Below are positions 52,245 to 61,638 of a DNA stretch of 64,000 nt, in pieces; the first letter of the stretch is position 1; each line of letters begins with the position of its first letter. The translations under genes and the position numbers were made by a program. The stretch spans positions 4,154,001-4,218,000 of the forward strand of contig NZ_CP055481.1 of NCBI RefSeq assembly GCF_013705725.1. The letters are read 5' to 3'. The notes under the pieces were generated by a model that had not been told where the DNA came from, searched no databases, and saw only the letters and a list, made by a program, of their open reading frames with translations. This DNA comes from Klebsiella sp. RHBSTW-00484 (lineage in GTDB: Bacteria > Pseudomonadota > Gammaproteobacteria > Enterobacterales > Enterobacteriaceae).

Positions 52245-54293
52245 ATGAGTCGCAAACCATTAGCCCTGCTGGAGCCGACGCTGGTGCGCCAGGCGCTGCT
52301 GGACGCAGTGAAAAAACTTAGCCCGTCAGTACAGTGGCGTAACCCGGTGATGTTTATCGTCTGGATTGGCAGCTTGTTAACCACCCTGCTCGCCATCGCC
52401 ATGGCGAGCGGGCAGATCGCGGGTAGCGCCGGGTTTACCGCCACCGTCAGTCTCTGGCTGTGGTTCACCGTACTGTTTGCCAACTTCGCCGAAGCGATGG
52501 CTGAAGGCCGCAGTAAAGCGCAGGCCAATAGCCTTAAAGGGGTACAAAAGACCTCATTTGCCCGCAAGCTACGCGCCCCGCAGCACGATGCGCAAATTGA
52601 TCACGTTCCCGCCGAAGAGCTGCGCAAAGGCGACGTGGTGCTGGTCGAGGCGGGGGATATTATTCCCTGCGATGGCGAAGTTCTCGAAGGCGGCGCATCG
52701 GTAGATGAAAGCGCCATAACCGGCGAATCTGCGCCGGTTATCCGTGAATCCGGCGGCGACTTCGCCTCGGTGACCGGCGGGACGCGTATTCTTTCCGACT
52801 GGCTGGTGATCCGCTGTAGCGTTAACCCCGGCGAAACCTTCCTTGACCGGATGATCGCTATGGTTGAAGGGGCCCAGCGTCGCAAAACGCCAAACGAAAT
52901 TGCGCTGACGATCCTGCTGATCGCCCTGACGATTGTCTTTCTGTTAGCCACCGCGACCATCTGGCCCTTCTCCGCCTGGAGCGGTAACGCGGTGAGCGTA
53001 ACTGTACTGGTGGCGCTGCTGGTGTGCCTGATCCCAACCACCATCGGCGGCCTGCTGTCAGCCATCGGCGTCGCCGGGATGAGCCGGATGCTCGGTGCTA
53101 ACGTGATCGCCACCAGCGGCCGCGCGGTCGAAGCGGCGGGCGATGTCGACGTGCTGCTGTTGGACAAAACAGGCACCATCACCCTTGGTAACCGCCAGGC
53201 CTCGGCGTTCCTGCCCGCCCAGGGCGTGGAGGAGAAAACCCTTGCCGATGCCGCCCAGCTCTCTTCGCTGGCAGATGAAACCCCGGAAGGCCGCAGTATC
53301 GTGGTACTGGCGAAGCAGCGCTTTAATCTGCGCGAGCGCGATCTGCAATCACTGCACGCCACCTTCGTGCCGTTTACCGCGCAAACGCGGATGAGCGGCA
53401 TCAATATCGACCAACGCATGATCCGCAAAGGTTCAGTCGACGCCATTCGTCGCCACGTGGAAGCCAACGGCGGTCACTTCCCGGCCGATGTCGAAAAACA
53501 GGTTGAAGAGGTCGCGCGCCTCGGCGCAACGCCGCTGGTGGTTGCCGAAGGCGAACGGGTGCTGGGGATTATTTCACTCAAAGATATCGTCAAGGGCGGT
53601 ATCAAAGAGCGTTTTGCTCAACTGCGCAAAATGGGGATTAAAACGGTGATGATCACTGGCGATAACCGCCTGACCGCCGCCGCCATTGCCGCAGAGGCCG
53701 GAGTGGACGACTTCCTTGCCGAAGCCACGCCGGAAGCCAAGCTGGCGCTGATCCGCCAGTATCAATCTGAAGGGCGACTGGTGGCGATGACCGGTGACGG
53801 TACCAACGATGCCCCGGCGCTGGCGCAGGCCGACGTGGCGGTAGCGATGAACTCCGGTACCCAGGCGGCAAAAGAGGCAGGCAACATGGTTGACCTCGAC
53901 TCCAACCCGACCAAATTGATTGAAGTGGTACATATCGGCAAACAGATGCTGATGACCCGTGGCTCTTTAACCACCTTCAGTATCGCCAACGACGTGGCGA
54001 AATATTTCGCCATTATTCCGGCCGCGTTTGCCGCCGTCTATCCACCGCTGGCGATGCTTAACGTGATGCATCTGCACTCGCCCTCCTCGGCGATTTTAAG
54101 CGCGGTGATTTTTAACGCGCTGATTATCGTCTTTCTGATCCCGCTGGCGCTGAAAGGCGTGAGCTATAAGCCGCTGTCGGCCTCGGCGATGCTGCGCCGT
54201 AATCTGTGGGTCTACGGTCTCGGCGGGCTGCTGGTGCCGTTTATTGGTATCAAAGCCATCGACCTGTTACTGACCCTGACCGGGCTGCTGTAA
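52245..54293 (+). CDS. kdpB: KdpB, catalytic P-type ATPase subunit
   Basis: The protein has 682 residues, the E. coli length. The phosphorylated Asp307 is in DKTGTITLG; the actuator motif is [10 protein letters not shown]; the hinge is [12 protein letters not shown]. Membrane helices flank these. It hydrolyses ATP to drive K+ uptake. It follows kdpA by 21 bases. Confidence 0.98.
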   Translation: MSRKPLALLEPTLVRQALLDAVKKLSPSVQWRNPVMFIVWIGSLLTTLLAIAMASGQIAGSAGFTATVSLWLWFTVLFANFAEAMAEGRSKAQANSLKGVQKTSFARKLRAPQHDAQIDHVPAEELRKGDVVLVEAGDIIPCDGEVLEGGASVDESAITGESAPVIRESGGDFASVTGGTRILSDWLVIRCSVNPGETFLDRMIAMVEGAQRRKTPNEIALTILLIALTIVFLLATATIWPFSAWSGNAVSVTVLVALLVCLIPTTIGGLLSAIGVAGMSRMLGANVIATSGRAVEAAGDVDVLLLDKTGTITLGNRQASAFLPAQGVEEKTLADAAQLSSLADETPEGRSIVVLAKQRFNLRERDLQSLHATFVPFTAQTRMSGINIDQRMIRKGSVDAIRRHVEANGGHFPADVEKQVEEVARLGATPLVVAEGERVLGIISLKDIVKGGIKERFAQLRKMGIKTVMITGDNRLTAAAIAAEAGVDDFLAEATPEAKLALIRQYQSEGRLVAMTGDGTNDAPALAQADVAVAMNSGTQAAKEAGNMVDLDSNPTKLIEVVHIGKQMLMTRGSLTTFSIANDVAKYFAIIPAAFAAVYPPLAMLNVMHLHSPSSAILSAVIFNALIIVFLIPLALKGVSYKPLSASAMLRRNLWVYGLGGLLVPFIGIKAIDLLLTLTGLL

Positions 54294-54303
54294 GGAGATA
54301 ATC

Positions 54304-54879
54304 ATGTCAATAATTCGTCCGGCCCTTGTACTTTTTATTCTGTTAACGCTCATCACAGGCGGCGTCTATCCACTATTAACCACCGCGCTGGGACAGTGGT
54401 GGTTTCCGCAGCAGGCCAACGGCTCACTGGTGCGCATTGACGGCGAAGTGCGTGGTTCCCGCCTGATCGGGCAGAACTTTACCGCTGCGGGCTATTTCCA
54501 GGGCCGCCCATCCGCCACGGCGGAGGTGGCGGATAACCCGCTGGCTTCCGGCGGCAGCAACCTTGCCGCCAGCAATCCGGCGCTGGATAAAGCCATCAGC
54601 GAACGGGTGCAGGCCCTGCGCGACGCCAACCCGGATGCGAATCCGACAGTGCCGGTTGAACTGGTGACCGCTTCAGCGAGCGGGCTGGATTACAGCCTGA
54701 CCCCGGCCGCCGCGCTGTGGCAGGTACCTCGCGTCGCCAAAGCACGACAGCTCAGCGTTGAACAAGTCAGCCAGTTGGTTAATGAGGCAACGCAAAAACC
54801 GTTGCTCAGTTTTCTCGGCCAACCTGTGGTAAATATACTGCAGCTGAATATGTCGCTGGATGCCCTGAAGGATAAGTGA
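54304..54879 (+). CDS. kdpC: KdpC, K+-transporting ATPase subunit C
   Basis: The protein has 191 residues with one N-terminal membrane helix ([20 protein letters not shown]) and a periplasmic part with the GSRLIGQNF and YFQGRPSAT motifs. It stabilises the complex and raises ATP affinity. It follows kdpB by 10 bases; kdpD begins one base after its stop. Confidence 0.98.
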   Translation: MSIIRPALVLFILLTLITGGVYPLLTTALGQWWFPQQANGSLVRIDGEVRGSRLIGQNFTAAGYFQGRPSATAEVADNPLASGGSNLAASNPALDKAISERVQALRDANPDANPTVPVELVTASASGLDYSLTPAAALWQVPRVAKARQLSVEQVSQLVNEATQKPLLSFLGQPVVNILQLNMSLDALKDK

Positions 54880-54880
54880 A

Positions 54881-57568
54881 ATGAGTGACGAGCCGCTGCG
54901 TCCGGACCCTGACCGCCTGTTACAACACACCGCCTCTGCGCATCGCGGAAAACTGAAGGTGTTTTTTGGCGCCTGCGCGGGGGTGGGTAAAACCTGGGCG
55001 ATGCTGGCGGAAGCGCAGCGGCTGCGCGCCCAGGGGCTGGATATTCTGGTTGGCGTGGCGGAAACCCATGGGCGTAAAGAGACGGCGGCGATGCTGGAAG
55101 GGTTGAGCACCCTCCCCCTGCGCCGCCTTTCCCATCGCGGGCGCTACGTTAAAGAGTTTGACCTTGACGGCGCGCTGGCCCGCCGTCCAGCGCTGATCCT
55201 GGTCGATGAGCTGGCGCACAGTAACGCACCCGGCTCGCGGCATCCTAAACGCTGGCAGGACGTTGAAGAGCTGCTCGAAGCCGGCATTGACGTTTTTACT
55301 ACCGTCAACGTCCAGCATCTGGAAAGCCTTAACGATGTGGTCAGCGGCATCACCGGCGTACAGGTGCGCGAAACCGTCCCCGACCCGTTTTTTGACGCCG
55401 CCGACGATGTGGTGCTGGTTGACCTTCCCCCCGACGATCTGCGCCAGCGGCTTAATGAAGGTAAAGTCTATATCGGCGGTCAGGCCGAGCGGGCAATTGA
55501 GAACTTCTTTCGCAAGGGCAACCTGATCGCCCTGCGCGAGCTGGCGTTGCGCCGCACCGCCGATCGGGTTGATGAGCAGATGCGCGCCTGGCGCGACCGA
55601 CAGGGCCAGGAAAAGGTCTGGCACACTCGCGACGCCATTTTGCTGTGCATTGGCCATAATACCGGCAGCGAAAAGCTGGTTCGCGCCGCCGCCCGACTGG
55701 CGGCTCGCCTGGGCAGCGTCTGGCATGCAGTTTACGTTGAAACCCCCTCTCTGCACCGGCTCCCGGAAGCCAAACGGCGGGCGATTCTTGCGGCGCTCCG
55801 GCTGGCGCAGGAGCTGGGCGCAGAAACCGCCACTCTCTCCGATCCTTCGGAAGAGAAGGCCATTCTGCACTACGCCCGCGAGCATAACCTCGGCAAAATA
55901 GTGATTGGCCGCCAGCAAAAAAGACGCTGGTGGGATCGCAGCGGCTTCGCCGATCGTCTGGCCCGGCACGCGCCGGATCTCGATTTGGTCGTCATCGCGT
56001 TGGATGAAAAAACCGCTCCTCTGCCCGCTCGCGCCAGCGATGGCCGCACGGCGATGGAAAAATGGCGTTTGCAGGTTCAGGGCTGCGTGGTCGCTATCGC
56101 GCTGTGCGCGGTCATTACCGTGGTGGCGATGCAATGGCTAATGGCTTTTGAGGCCGCCAACCTGGTGATGCTGTATCTGCTCGGGGTGGTGATTATCGCC
56201 CTCGTGTATGGCCGTTGGCCGTCGGTACTGGCGACGGTGATTAACGTGGTCAGCTTTGACCTGTTCTTTGTTGCGCCGCGCGGTACGCTGGCGGTTTCCG
56301 ATGTGCAGTATCTGCTGACTTTTGGCGTGATGCTGACCGTCGGACTGCTTATCGGCAACCTAACCGCTGGCGTGCGTTATCAGGCGCGGGTGGCACGCTA
56401 TCGCGAACGACGCACCCGTCATCTTTACGAAATGTCAAAAGCGCTGGCGGTGGGCCGCAGCCATGAGGATATCGCCACCACCAGCGAGCGATTTATTGCC
56501 TCGACGTTTCAGGCGCGCAGCCAGCTGCTGCTGCCCGATGATGCCGGAAGACTCTCGCCGCTGACCCAGCAAACCGCAGCCATCACCTGGGATGACGCCA
56601 TTGCCCGCTGGAGCTTCGATAAAGGCCAGCCCGCCGGAGCCGGTACCGACACCCTGCCCGGCGTGCCTTATCAGATTCTGCCGCTAAAAAGCGCCGCCCG
56701 TACCTGGGGATTGCTGGTGGTAGAACCGGATAATTTGCGCCAGCTAATGATCCCCGAACAACAGCGTCTGCTGGAAACTTTCACCCTGCTGGTCGCCAGC
56801 GCGCTGGAGCGGCTGACGTTAACCGCCAGCGAAGAGCAGGCCCGGATGAATAGCGAAAGGGAGAGCCTGCGCAACTCGCTGCTGGCGGCGCTGTCACATG
56901 ATTTGCGCACCCCGCTGACGGTGCTGTTTGGTCAGGCGGAGATCCTGACGCTCGATCTCGCCAGCGAGGGTTCGAAACATGCCCCGCAGGCCAATGAGAT
57001 TCGCCAGCATGTGCTGAACACCACCCGGCTGGTCAATAATCTGCTCGATATGGCGCGGATCCAGTCCGGCGGCTTTAATTTGCATAAAGAGTGGTTAACC
57101 CTGGAAGAGGTGGTCGGTAGCGCTTTGCGTATGCTGGAGCCGGGACTCGGCGGTCGGCATATTCAGCTTGTGCTGCCGAACCCGCTGCTGCTGGTGCACG
57201 TTGACGGGCCGCTATTTGAACGGGTGCTGATTAATCTGCTGGAAAACGCGGTGAAATACGCCGGGCCGCAAGCACAAATCGGCATTGCGGCGCATACCGA
57301 CCCGCATAATTTGTTTCTGGAGGTGTGGGATAACGGGCCCGGTATCCCTGCGGGGCAGGAACAGGCTATCTTTGATAAATTCGCCCGCGGCAATAAGGAG
57401 TCGGCAATTCCCGGCGTGGGGCTGGGGCTGGCGATTTGTGAGGCCATTGTCGAAGTCCACGGCGGGACGATTAGCGGCGCGACGCGTCCGGAAGGCGGTG
57501 CCTGTTTCCGTGTTACACTGCCGCGAGAAGCGCCCCCTGAACTGGAAGAGTTAGCCGAGGAAATGTGA
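54881..57568 (+). CDS. kdpD: KdpD, sensor histidine kinase for K+ limitation
   Basis: The protein has 895 residues (894 in E. coli). The N-terminal KdpD domain has Walker A GACAGVGKT and Walker B LILVDELAHSN; a universal-stress-like domain, four membrane helices (about 400-500) and a GAF-like part follow. The phospho-acceptor His673 is in LSHDLRTPLTVL, then N, G1 and G2 boxes (NLLENAVKYAG, DNGPGIPAG, GVGLGLAICEAIV). It phosphorylates KdpE when K+ is low. Confidence 0.98.
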   Translation: MSDEPLRPDPDRLLQHTASAHRGKLKVFFGACAGVGKTWAMLAEAQRLRAQGLDILVGVAETHGRKETAAMLEGLSTLPLRRLSHRGRYVKEFDLDGALARRPALILVDELAHSNAPGSRHPKRWQDVEELLEAGIDVFTTVNVQHLESLNDVVSGITGVQVRETVPDPFFDAADDVVLVDLPPDDLRQRLNEGKVYIGGQAERAIENFFRKGNLIALRELALRRTADRVDEQMRAWRDRQGQEKVWHTRDAILLCIGHNTGSEKLVRAAARLAARLGSVWHAVYVETPSLHRLPEAKRRAILAALRLAQELGAETATLSDPSEEKAILHYAREHNLGKIVIGRQQKRRWWDRSGFADRLARHAPDLDLVVIALDEKTAPLPARASDGRTAMEKWRLQVQGCVVAIALCAVITVVAMQWLMAFEAANLVMLYLLGVVIIALVYGRWPSVLATVINVVSFDLFFVAPRGTLAVSDVQYLLTFGVMLTVGLLIGNLTAGVRYQARVARYRERRTRHLYEMSKALAVGRSHEDIATTSERFIASTFQARSQLLLPDDAGRLSPLTQQTAAITWDDAIARWSFDKGQPAGAGTDTLPGVPYQILPLKSAARTWGLLVVEPDNLRQLMIPEQQRLLETFTLLVASALERLTLTASEEQARMNSERESLRNSLLAALSHDLRTPLTVLFGQAEILTLDLASEGSKHAPQANEIRQHVLNTTRLVNNLLDMARIQSGGFNLHKEWLTLEEVVGSALRMLEPGLGGRHIQLVLPNPLLLVHVDGPLFERVLINLLENAVKYAGPQAQIGIAAHTDPHNLFLEVWDNGPGIPAGQEQAIFDKFARGNKESAIPGVGLGLAICEAIVEVHGGTISGATRPEGGACFRVTLPREAPPELEELAEEM

Positions 57569-58242
57569 TTAACGTTTTGATCATCGAAGACGAAAACGCT
57601 ATCCGCCGCTTTCTGCGCACCGCGCTGGAAGCCGACGGCATGCGGGTATTTGAGGCAGAAACGCTGCAACGCGGGCTGATTGAGGCCGCCACCCGCAAGC
57701 CGGATTTGGTCATTCTCGATCTTGGTCTGCCCGATGGTGACGGCAATACGTTTATTCGCGAGGTTCGCCAGTGGAGCCAAATGCCGATTATCGTGCTGTC
57801 GGCACGTACCGAGGAGCAGGATAAAATCGCCGCTCTCGACGCCGGTGCCGATGACTATCTGAGTAAACCTTTTGGTATTGGCGAGCTGCAGGCGCGTTTA
57901 CGCGTGGCGCTGCGCCGCCATGCTGGCGCTCAGGCCGACGAGCCGCTGGTGCGCTTTGCCAATATTGAAGTTGATATTCCTGCCCGCCGCATCGTACGTG
58001 GCGACGAAGAGATCCATCTGACGCCAATTGAGTTTCGCCTGCTGGCGGTGCTGTTGAATAATCCCGGTAAGGTGCTGACCCAGCGGCAGTTGCTCAATCA
58101 GGTCTGGGGGCCGAATGCGGTGGAGCACAGCCACTATCTGCGGATTTATATGGGACACCTGCGGCAAAAGCTGGAGGTTGACCCGGCGCGACCGCAGCAT
58201 TTGCTGACCGAAACGGGGATCGGCTACCGGTTTATGCCGTAG
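57565..58242 (+). CDS. kdpE: KdpE, response regulator of the kdp operon
   Basis: The protein has 225 residues, OmpR family. The GTG start overlaps the kdpD stop by four bases (GTGA). Receiver Asp52 lies in LVILDLGLPDGDG, with Lys in DDYLSKPFG; the winged-helix output begins near 130 (IHLTPIEFRLLAVLLNNPGKV). Phosphorylated KdpE activates kdpFABC through the T-rich tract upstream. Confidence 0.98.
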   Translation: MINVLIIEDENAIRRFLRTALEADGMRVFEAETLQRGLIEAATRKPDLVILDLGLPDGDGNTFIREVRQWSQMPIIVLSARTEEQDKIAALDAGADDYLSKPFGIGELQARLRVALRRHAGAQADEPLVRFANIEVDIPARRIVRGDEEIHLTPIEFRLLAVLLNNPGKVLTQRQLLNQVWGPNAVEHSHYLRIYMGHLRQKLEVDPARPQHLLTETGIGYRFMP

Positions 58243-58278
58243 CCATTGCCCCAGGTTGCGATCGCGTGTCGATTGTTT

Positions 58279-58530
58279 CCCGGCGGCGCTGCGCTTAGCC
58301 GGGCTACGGATTCAACGCCGTCTGCCGATCAGGTAGCCCGGACAGGCGCATCGCGCCGCCTCCGGGGGTTCAACCCGGCGGCGCTGCACTTGGCCGGCCT
58401 ACGGATTCAACGCCGTCTGCCGATCAGGTAGCCCGGACAGGCGCATCGCGCCGCCTCCGGGGGTTCAACCCGGCGGCGCTGCGCTTAGCCGGGCTACGGA
58501 TTCAACGCCGTCTGCCGATCAGGTAGCCCG
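58279..58530. repeat. Tandem 95-bp BIME units after kdpE (units 1, 2 and first part of 3)
   Basis: Units start at 58279, 58374 and 58469, an exact 95-bp period. Each has a CCCGGCGGCGCTGCGCTTAG REP arm, a spacer with ACGGATTCAACGCCGTCTGC, and an inverted REP arm GGTAGCCCGGACAGGCGCAT. The third is cut at 58530 by an IS element and resumes at 59921. REP pairs in such arrays form hairpins and often bind gyrase, IHF or protect mRNA ends; here they follow the kdp operon. Confidence 0.93.
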
Positions 58531-58536
58531 ATGTGA

Positions 58537-58613
58537 TGGACACCTCCCACCTTACGGCATCAGAACGTGCCAGACTGGAAGTGTTACCTGCAGTCCACAG
58601 GAGGAGGTGTCCA
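58537..58613 (+). promoter_or_regulatory. Left-end inverted repeat covering the transposase ribosome site
   Basis: TGGACACCTCC (58537-58547, inside the left terminal repeat) is complementary to GGAGGTGTCCA (58603-58613), which includes part of the AGGAGG ribosome site of the transposase. Transcripts entering from outside could fold and hide the site. Transcripts starting inside would not. Confidence 0.6.
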
Positions 58614-58615
58614 CC

Positions 58616-59638
58616 ATGAATATTAAACGTATCGGTCTTGACCTGGCAAAAAATGTCTTTCAGATCCATGCCGTGGATCACCATGAGCATGTCGTCGTAC
58701 GAAAATCTATTCGCCGCGCCCACATGCACGCTTATTTCTCTCAGCTGGCTCCCTGCACCATCGGGATTGAAGCCTGCGCATCATCCCACTACTGGGCCCG
58801 CGAACTCACCCGCATGGGACATACCGTGCACATTATTCCCCCGAAGTTTGTTAAGCCCTACCTCAGGGGCAACAAGAATGATGCCAACGATGCCGAAGCC
58901 ATCTGTGAAGCCATCAGCCGCCCCGCCATGCGCTTCGTCGCGGTTAAGACAGAGCGCCAGCAGACTCTTCAGGCTGAGCATCGCGTGCGGGCCAGAGTGA
59001 TAAAAAGCCGCACGGCGCTGTGCAACGAGATACGGGGCTTTCTGGGCGAATTCGGCGTGGTGCTGCCGGTCGGCATCAGCCAGTTGCGTAAGGCGCTGCC
59101 GGAGATACTGTCACAGCAGGAGCAGTGGGATGACCGGTTTATGCGCCTGCTGTGCGAGCTGGCCGAAGAGCTGCGGATGCTGGATGACCGGGTGGCGGGG
59201 CATGACCGGCGGCTCGCAGAGGCGGCGCGGGAAGATATCTGCATCCAGCGGCTGATGAAAATAGAAGGTATCGGCGTGATAACCGCCAGCGCGATGGTGG
59301 CGTTGTTGGGTGACGCGACGCAGTTTAAGAACGGTCGGGAGATGGCGGCTTATGTGGGGCTGGTTCCCCGGCAGCACTCAAGCGGCGGTAAGCAGCAGCT
59401 GGGGCATATCAGCAAGCGGGGTGACAGCTACCTGCGTACGCTGGTCATCCACGGGGCACGGTCAGTTCTGAAGACATGTGCAGGCAAAGAAGACCGGCGG
59501 AGCCAGTGGCTGCAGTCGGTGGCGGAAAGACGGAACCGGAATATCGCGACGGTGGCGCTGGCGAACAAGAATGTGCGGATAGCGTGGGCGGTGATGAGTC
59601 GCGGAGAAGATTACCATGGCTCACGGGTCGCCGGTTAA
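58616..59638 (+). CDS. IS110/IS1111-family transposase (DEDD, serine-assisted)
   Basis: The protein has 340 residues from the ATG at 58616, eight bases after AGGAGG; a GTG at 58607 is a weaker start. The N-terminal RuvC-like DEDD part shows GLDLAKNVFQIH, IGIEACASSHYWARELTRMGH and the KNDANDAEAI motif. The C-terminal transposase_20 part has IEGIGVITASAMVALLG, YVGLVPRQHSSGGKQQLGHISKRGDSYLR with the catalytic Ser. It needs a guide RNA from its own noncoding end in studied relatives. Confidence 0.94.
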   Translation: MNIKRIGLDLAKNVFQIHAVDHHEHVVVRKSIRRAHMHAYFSQLAPCTIGIEACASSHYWARELTRMGHTVHIIPPKFVKPYLRGNKNDANDAEAICEAISRPAMRFVAVKTERQQTLQAEHRVRARVIKSRTALCNEIRGFLGEFGVVLPVGISQLRKALPEILSQQEQWDDRFMRLLCELAEELRMLDDRVAGHDRRLAEAAREDICIQRLMKIEGIGVITASAMVALLGDATQFKNGREMAAYVGLVPRQHSSGGKQQLGHISKRGDSYLRTLVIHGARSVLKTCAGKEDRRSQWLQSVAERRNRNIATVALANKNVRIAWAVMSRGEDYHGSRVAG

Positions 59639-59902
59639 CCGACGCCCCGTGAGCCATGCAGTAAAAAGAGCAGTAACCCTGTCGTGAGATTGCGAAGCGA
59701 TTTAGCGTGATGAGTAACCGGTAAGACCAGCACCTGAGAAATCCGGCCTGTCCGAAGGCTCCCTGCGAAGCAAAGCCGATAGCCCGAAAGGAAGCAGGTG
59801 CGCAGAACACATCATGGCCCGGGTACGACGGTACCGAACGAGAGGCCGGATATACGAACGCAACTTACCCTGGTGACTCACACAAAAAATAGCTTGCATC
59901 AC
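59639..59902 (+). ncRNA. Candidate seekRNA/bridge RNA of the IS1111-group element
   Basis: The 264 bases between the transposase stop and the right terminal repeat hold no gene. They begin with a 13-bp perfect hairpin that spans the stop codon (CATGGCTCACGGG at 59615-59627 with CCCGTGAGCCATG at 59646-59658). In IS110-family elements the noncoding end yields an RNA that pairs with target and donor. Position makes this the likely source. I did not derive its guide loops. Confidence 0.55.
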
Positions 59903-59920
59903 GGGAGGTGTCCATATACG

Positions 59921-60041
59921 GACAGGCGCATCGCGCCGCCTCCGGGGGTTCAACCCGGCGGCGCTGCGCTTGGCCGGGCTACGGATTCAACGCCGTCTGC
60001 CGGTCAGGTAGCCCGGACAGGCGCATCGCGCCGCCTCCGGG
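59921..60041. repeat. Rest of BIME unit 3 and unit 4
   Basis: The third 95-bp unit resumes with GACAGGCGCATCGCGCCGCC and the fourth starts at 59954, ending near 60041, just before the epimerase gene stop at 60054. Unit 4 differs at few bases from units 1-3. Confidence 0.92.
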
Positions 60042-60053
60042 AGATTCCCACGA

Positions 60054-60749
60054 TTATTGCCCGTAATAGGCCCCTGCCCCATGCTTGCGTAAATAGTGCT
60101 TATCCAGCAGCGTCGACGAAACCGGCTGCTCCTCGCTCACCAACTGCCGGGTCCACATATTCATATAGGCAATCTCTTCCAGCACCACCGCATTATGCAC
60201 CGCGTTCGCCGGATCTTTTCCCCACGCAAAAGGGCCGTGACCATGCACCAGTGCGGCAGGCACGCTGAGAGGTTCGATATCCTGCGTTCTGAACGTTTCA
60301 ATCATCACATGGCCGGTATTGGTTTCATAATCGCCGCGAATTTCATCATCGCTCAAGGGACGGGTACAGGGTATCGGCCCATAAAAATAGTCCGCATGCG
60401 TCGTCCCCATCGCCAGCAGCGGCCTGCCCGACTGCGCCCAAATCGTCGCGTGGCGCGAATGGGTATGAACGATCCCGCCCACGCCGCTAAACGCTTTATA
60501 CAGTTCAAGATGCGTCGGGGTATCGGATGAGGGTTTATAGCGCCCTTCCACCACTCGCCCGGTCGCCAGTTCAACCACCACCATATCGTCAGCCGACATC
60601 ACATCGTATTCCACGCCGGAAGGCTTAATCACCACCAGCCCCGCATCGCGATCGATGCCGCTGACGTTGCCCCAGGTAAAGGTGACAAGATTAAATTTCG
60701 GCAGCGCCAGATTGGCGTCAAGAACCGTCTGCTTGAGTTTATCCAGCAT
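60054..60749 (-). CDS. L-ribulose-5-phosphate 4-epimerase (AraD/UlaF/SgbE family)
   Basis: The protein has 231 residues, the family length. Zinc ligands are in [14 protein letters not shown] near 93 and [10 protein letters not shown] near 168; the N-terminal [12 protein letters not shown] substrate loop and the C-terminal [11 protein letters not shown] are present. It interconverts L-ribulose-5-P and D-xylulose-5-P. It overlaps the 3-epimerase gene by 11 bases, the sgbU-sgbE and ulaE-ulaF pattern. AraD, UlaF and SgbE cannot be told apart by sequence alone; context favours the L-xylulose route. Confidence 0.93.
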   Translation of the reverse strand: MLDKLKQTVLDANLALPKFNLVTFTWGNVSGIDRDAGLVVIKPSGVEYDVMSADDMVVVELATGRVVEGRYKPSSDTPTHLELYKAFSGVGGIVHTHSRHATIWAQSGRPLLAMGTTHADYFYGPIPCTRPLSDDEIRGDYETNTGHVMIETFRTQDIEPLSVPAALVHGHGPFAWGKDPANAVHNAVVLEEIAYMNMWTRQLVSEEQPVSSTLLDKHYLRKHGAGAYYGQ

Positions 60750-61638
60750 ACTTCACTCCTGAATTCACATTAACTTCATACTGCGGGGCAAGAAAACCCT
60801 GCTGGTATTTATCCGTTAACCACGCTTTGGCCTCAGCAATTCTCTCGCTATCCAGCCCGTCATTTTTGGCCCACATCTCAATCAACCATGCGCCGCGATA
60901 GTTCAGCGCGGCAAGCGAACGGAAGATCTCGCTGAAATCCACGCAGCCGGTGCCGAACGGCACATCGCGGAACTGCCCCAGCGAGGCGTGTGAAACGGGC
61001 TGGGTGTCCTTCAAATGGATGGCGCTGATTTTATGAATGCCCTTACTCAACTCTTCAGGAACATCATTTTGCCACGCGCTTAGGTTGCCAACGTCCGGAT
61101 AGACGCAGAACCACGGGCTACATACCTTGCGCTCCAGATCCAGCCAGCGGGAGATGTTGCTCATAAAGGCGGTGTCCATGATCTCCATCGACAACATGAT
61201 TTGCGCCTTCGCCGCTTCAGCCACCGCCCAGTTAATCCCTTCAATAAAATATTCGCGAGTTTGCGCGGAGGAGGATTCGTAGTAAACGTCATAGCCTGCC
61301 AGTTGGATATTGCGGATCCCGACGTGGCTGGCAAAGTCCAGCGCATCAAGCATCAGTTCGCGCGCCTTTAGCCGGGTATCACGGTTGACGCTGCCAAAAG
61401 GATGGCTGCGATGCGCGGAGAGGCACATGCTCGGCACATCGATGCCGCTGTTGATTTTGTCGGCAACGAACGCCAGCCTCTGGCCCCGATTCCAGCGCAG
61501 TCGGGCCTGGCGTTCCGGACTCTCATCAACGGAGATTTCGAGGAAATCAAACTCCAGATTTGCTGCCAATTCGAAGCGTTTTGGCCAGTCTAGCGCGACA
61601 GGGAGTGCCTTTTCATAAATACCAAGTCTGGGTTTCAT
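60739..61638 (-). CDS. L-xylulose-5-phosphate (L-ribulose-5-P) 3-epimerase, UlaE/SgbU family
   Basis: The protein has 299 residues (286 in E. coli SgbU), a TIM barrel. Landmarks: [20 protein letters not shown] near 28, the [14 protein letters not shown] metal Glu near 153, HLKDTQPVS near 207 and [11 protein letters not shown] near 255. It converts L-xylulose-5-P to L-ribulose-5-P, the substrate of the next enzyme. It overlaps the kinase gene by four bases. Confidence 0.93.
   Translation of the reverse strand: MKPRLGIYEKALPVALDWPKRFELAANLEFDFLEISVDESPERQARLRWNRGQRLAFVADKINSGIDVPSMCLSAHRSHPFGSVNRDTRLKARELMLDALDFASHVGIRNIQLAGYDVYYESSSAQTREYFIEGINWAVAEAAKAQIMLSMEIMDTAFMSNISRWLDLERKVCSPWFCVYPDVGNLSAWQNDVPEELSKGIHKISAIHLKDTQPVSHASLGQFRDVPFGTGCVDFSEIFRSLAALNYRGAWLIEMWAKNDGLDSERIAEAKAWLTDKYQQGFLAPQYEVNVNSGVKYAG

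Larger units (their letters stand above)
58531..59920 (+). mobile_element. IS1111-group (IS110 family) insertion sequence in a BIME
   Basis: The insert is exactly 1390 bp, measured from the interrupted 95-bp repeat. Perfect 13-bp inverted repeats, ATGGACACCTCCC (58536-58548) and GGGAGGTGTCCAT (59903-59915), lie five bases inside each end, the subterminal position typical of IS1111. No target duplication beyond a shared CG is present. The transposase starts close to the left end and about 280 noncoding bases follow it, the IS1111 layout. The element may equally be drawn as 58529-59918. Confidence 0.9.

Noticed and set aside
54920..56134. Minus-strand open frame of 404 codons over kdpD
   Set aside because: Antisense shadow; kdpD is intact and conserved.
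58279..60041. Possible CRISPR array
   Set aside because: The 95-bp repeats are contiguous REP pairs without unique spacers, and there are no cas genes.
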